NCBI GenBank assembly: GCA_016793415.1
Contig: JAEUMC010000225.1
Coordinates: 1-6,964, forward strand
Direction: 5' to 3'
DNA length: 6,964 bases
Source of the DNA: Devosia sp.
Lineage (GTDB): Bacteria > Pseudomonadota > Alphaproteobacteria > Rhizobiales > Devosiaceae
The notes below the pieces were generated by a model, which was not told the origin of the DNA, did not search any database, and was given only the letters and a program-made list of their open reading frames with translations. The translations under genes were made by a program, and so were the position numbers. Below are positions 6,548-6,964 of this stretch, one piece after another (within the stretch, counting starts at the first letter, position 1; every line of letters starts with the position of its first letter).

Positions 6548-6564
6548 CTGCCGTCTTGCGGCAG
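6548..6564. promoter_or_regulatory. Inverted repeat CTGCCG-N5-CGGCAG in the divergent intergenic region
   Basis: CTGCCG (6548-6553) and CGGCAG (6559-6564) form a perfect six-pair dyad around TCTTG. It falls in the predicted 5' leader of the HxlR gene and overlaps the possible -35 of the opposite gene. It could be an RNA hairpin in the regulator's leader or a second operator; the sequence does not decide. Confidence 0.4.
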
Positions 6565-6578
6565 CTGAGATGGTTCCT

Positions 6579-6607
6579 ATTGTATACGTAGTCTCAAAAA
6601 GAGACAA
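6579..6607 (-). promoter_or_regulatory. Predicted sigma70-type promoter of the HxlR regulator gene
   Basis: On the minus strand, TTGTCT (plus 6607-6602) and TACAAT (plus 6584-6579) are separated by exactly 17 nt, matching the -35 and -10 consensus at 4/6 and 5/6 positions. Transcription would begin near 6572, leaving a leader of about 60 nt before ATG 6512. The region is distinctly AT-rich compared with its surroundings. A promoter for the opposite gene probably overlaps it: TTGCGG 6556-6561, 17 nt, TATTGT 6579-6584 is a weaker match. The two -10 elements would then share the same bases. Confidence 0.6.
6591..6605. promoter_or_regulatory. Candidate operator GTCTC-N5-GAGAC
   Basis: A perfect five-base dyad, GTCTC (6591-6595) and GAGAC (6601-6605), surrounds AAAAA. 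It occupies the spacer and -35 edge of the predicted HxlR promoter and would lie at about +1 to +15 for the divergent oxidoreductase gene. A dimeric winged-helix repressor bound here could block both. HxlR-family proteins bind short dyads in such divergent regions; assigning this one is inference. Confidence 0.5.
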
Positions 6608-6625
6608 CCTATTGGAGACCCTGAT

Positions 6626-6964
6626 ATGACCACCTCACCCACCCTGTTCGTCGCTGGCGCCGGCGGCAAGCTCGGCCGCCGCGTCGTCGAACTGCTGCTG
6701 CAGCGCGGCTATGCCGGCAAGATCATCGCCGGCTCGCGTCATCCGGAAAAACTGAACTTTGCCGGCGTCGAGACGCGCAAGGCGGACTATGGCGACGTGC
6801 CGGGCTTCATCAAGGCACTCGAGGGCGTCGACCGGGTGCTGCTGATCTCGACCGATGTGCTCGGGCCGAGCCGCACGGCATTGCACACCAGCGCGGTCGC
6901 GGCGGCCAAGGCGGCCGGGGTCAAGCACATCGTCTATACGTCGATGCCGGCGCCCGAGCCGGGG
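6626..6964 (+). CDS. NmrA-like NAD(P)-binding oxidoreductase, QorB/YtfG-like (3' partial)
   Basis: This is probably an NAD(P)H-dependent quinone oxidoreductase of the atypical short-chain dehydrogenase (NmrA-like) group, reducing quinones in the cytoplasm. Only the first 113 codons are in the window; full-length relatives are about 285 residues. The nucleotide-binding fold begins with the glycine motif GAGGKLG (11-17) after a beta strand, and SRHPEK (37-42) ends the second strand, where the arginine would favour NADPH. Then come KADYGD (52-57), GVDRVLLIST, and AAKAAGVKHIVYTSM near the edge. These correspond closely to RQADYGD, GVEKLLLISS and AAKAAGVKFIAYTSL as I recall them in E. coli QorB. 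ATG 6626 has GGAG (6614-6617) 8 nt upstream. It is divergent from the HxlR regulator, which likely controls it. An alternative is another NmrA-family reductase with a different substrate; the C-terminal half is not visible. Confidence 0.9.
   Translation, partial: MTTSPTLFVAGAGGKLGRRVVELLLQRGYAGKIIAGSRHPEKLNFAGVETRKADYGDVPGFIKALEGVDRVLLISTDVLGPSRTALHTSAVAAAKAAGVKHIVYTSMPAPEPG

Overview
The window is about 67% GC by impression, with strongly G/C-ending codons. Its gene content is typical of an alphaproteobacterium. The best guess is Hyphomicrobiales (Devosia-like), from the style of the sulfate transporter proteins and the paired 'CCTCCCCC...GGGGGAGG' intergenic repeats. This taxonomic call is inference, not something the sequence proves. 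Nothing here looks like a phage, plasmid, CRISPR or transposon region, and I did not find a clearly undescribed multi-gene system.

Layout. (1) Positions 1-3729, plus strand: a sulfate/thiosulfate ABC importer operon. It holds the 3' part of the periplasmic binding protein gene, then cysT and cysW (the two permeases) and cysA (the ATPase). The genes are closely spaced: 4 nt between the binding protein stop and the likely cysT start, an 8-nt cysT/cysW overlap, and 34 nt before cysA, which has a TTG start. A strong 9-bp hairpin lies at the binding-protein/cysT junction. (2) Positions 3733-4938, minus strand: a membrane-anchored diguanylate cyclase with about seven N-terminal membrane segments and an intact GGEEF active site and RxxD inhibitory site. 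It converges on cysA with only 3 nt between the stop codons. (3) Positions 5024-5956, minus strand: an EamA/DMT-family exporter. (4) Positions 5957-6119: a spacer filled by two copies of a G/C-rich palindromic repeat in inverted orientation. (5) Positions 6120-6512, minus strand: an HxlR-family redox or quinone-type regulator. It is divergent from (6), positions 6626-6964, plus strand: the start of a QorB/YtfG-like NAD(P)-binding quinone oxidoreductase that runs off the window.

How the genes work together. The cys genes form one importer: the binding protein delivers sulfate to the CysT-CysW channel, which CysA drives with ATP. The hxlR/qorB-like pair has the arrangement of E. coli ytfH/ytfG (qorB) and of the QorR regulators: a one-cysteine repressor divergent from its target oxidoreductase. 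The shared 113-bp intergenic region has a good promoter for the regulator, with a GTCTC-N5-GAGAC dyad inside its core, which suggests autoregulation. The DMT exporter lies downstream of the regulator on the same strand and may belong to the same stress response. The diguanylate cyclase has no evident link to its neighbours.
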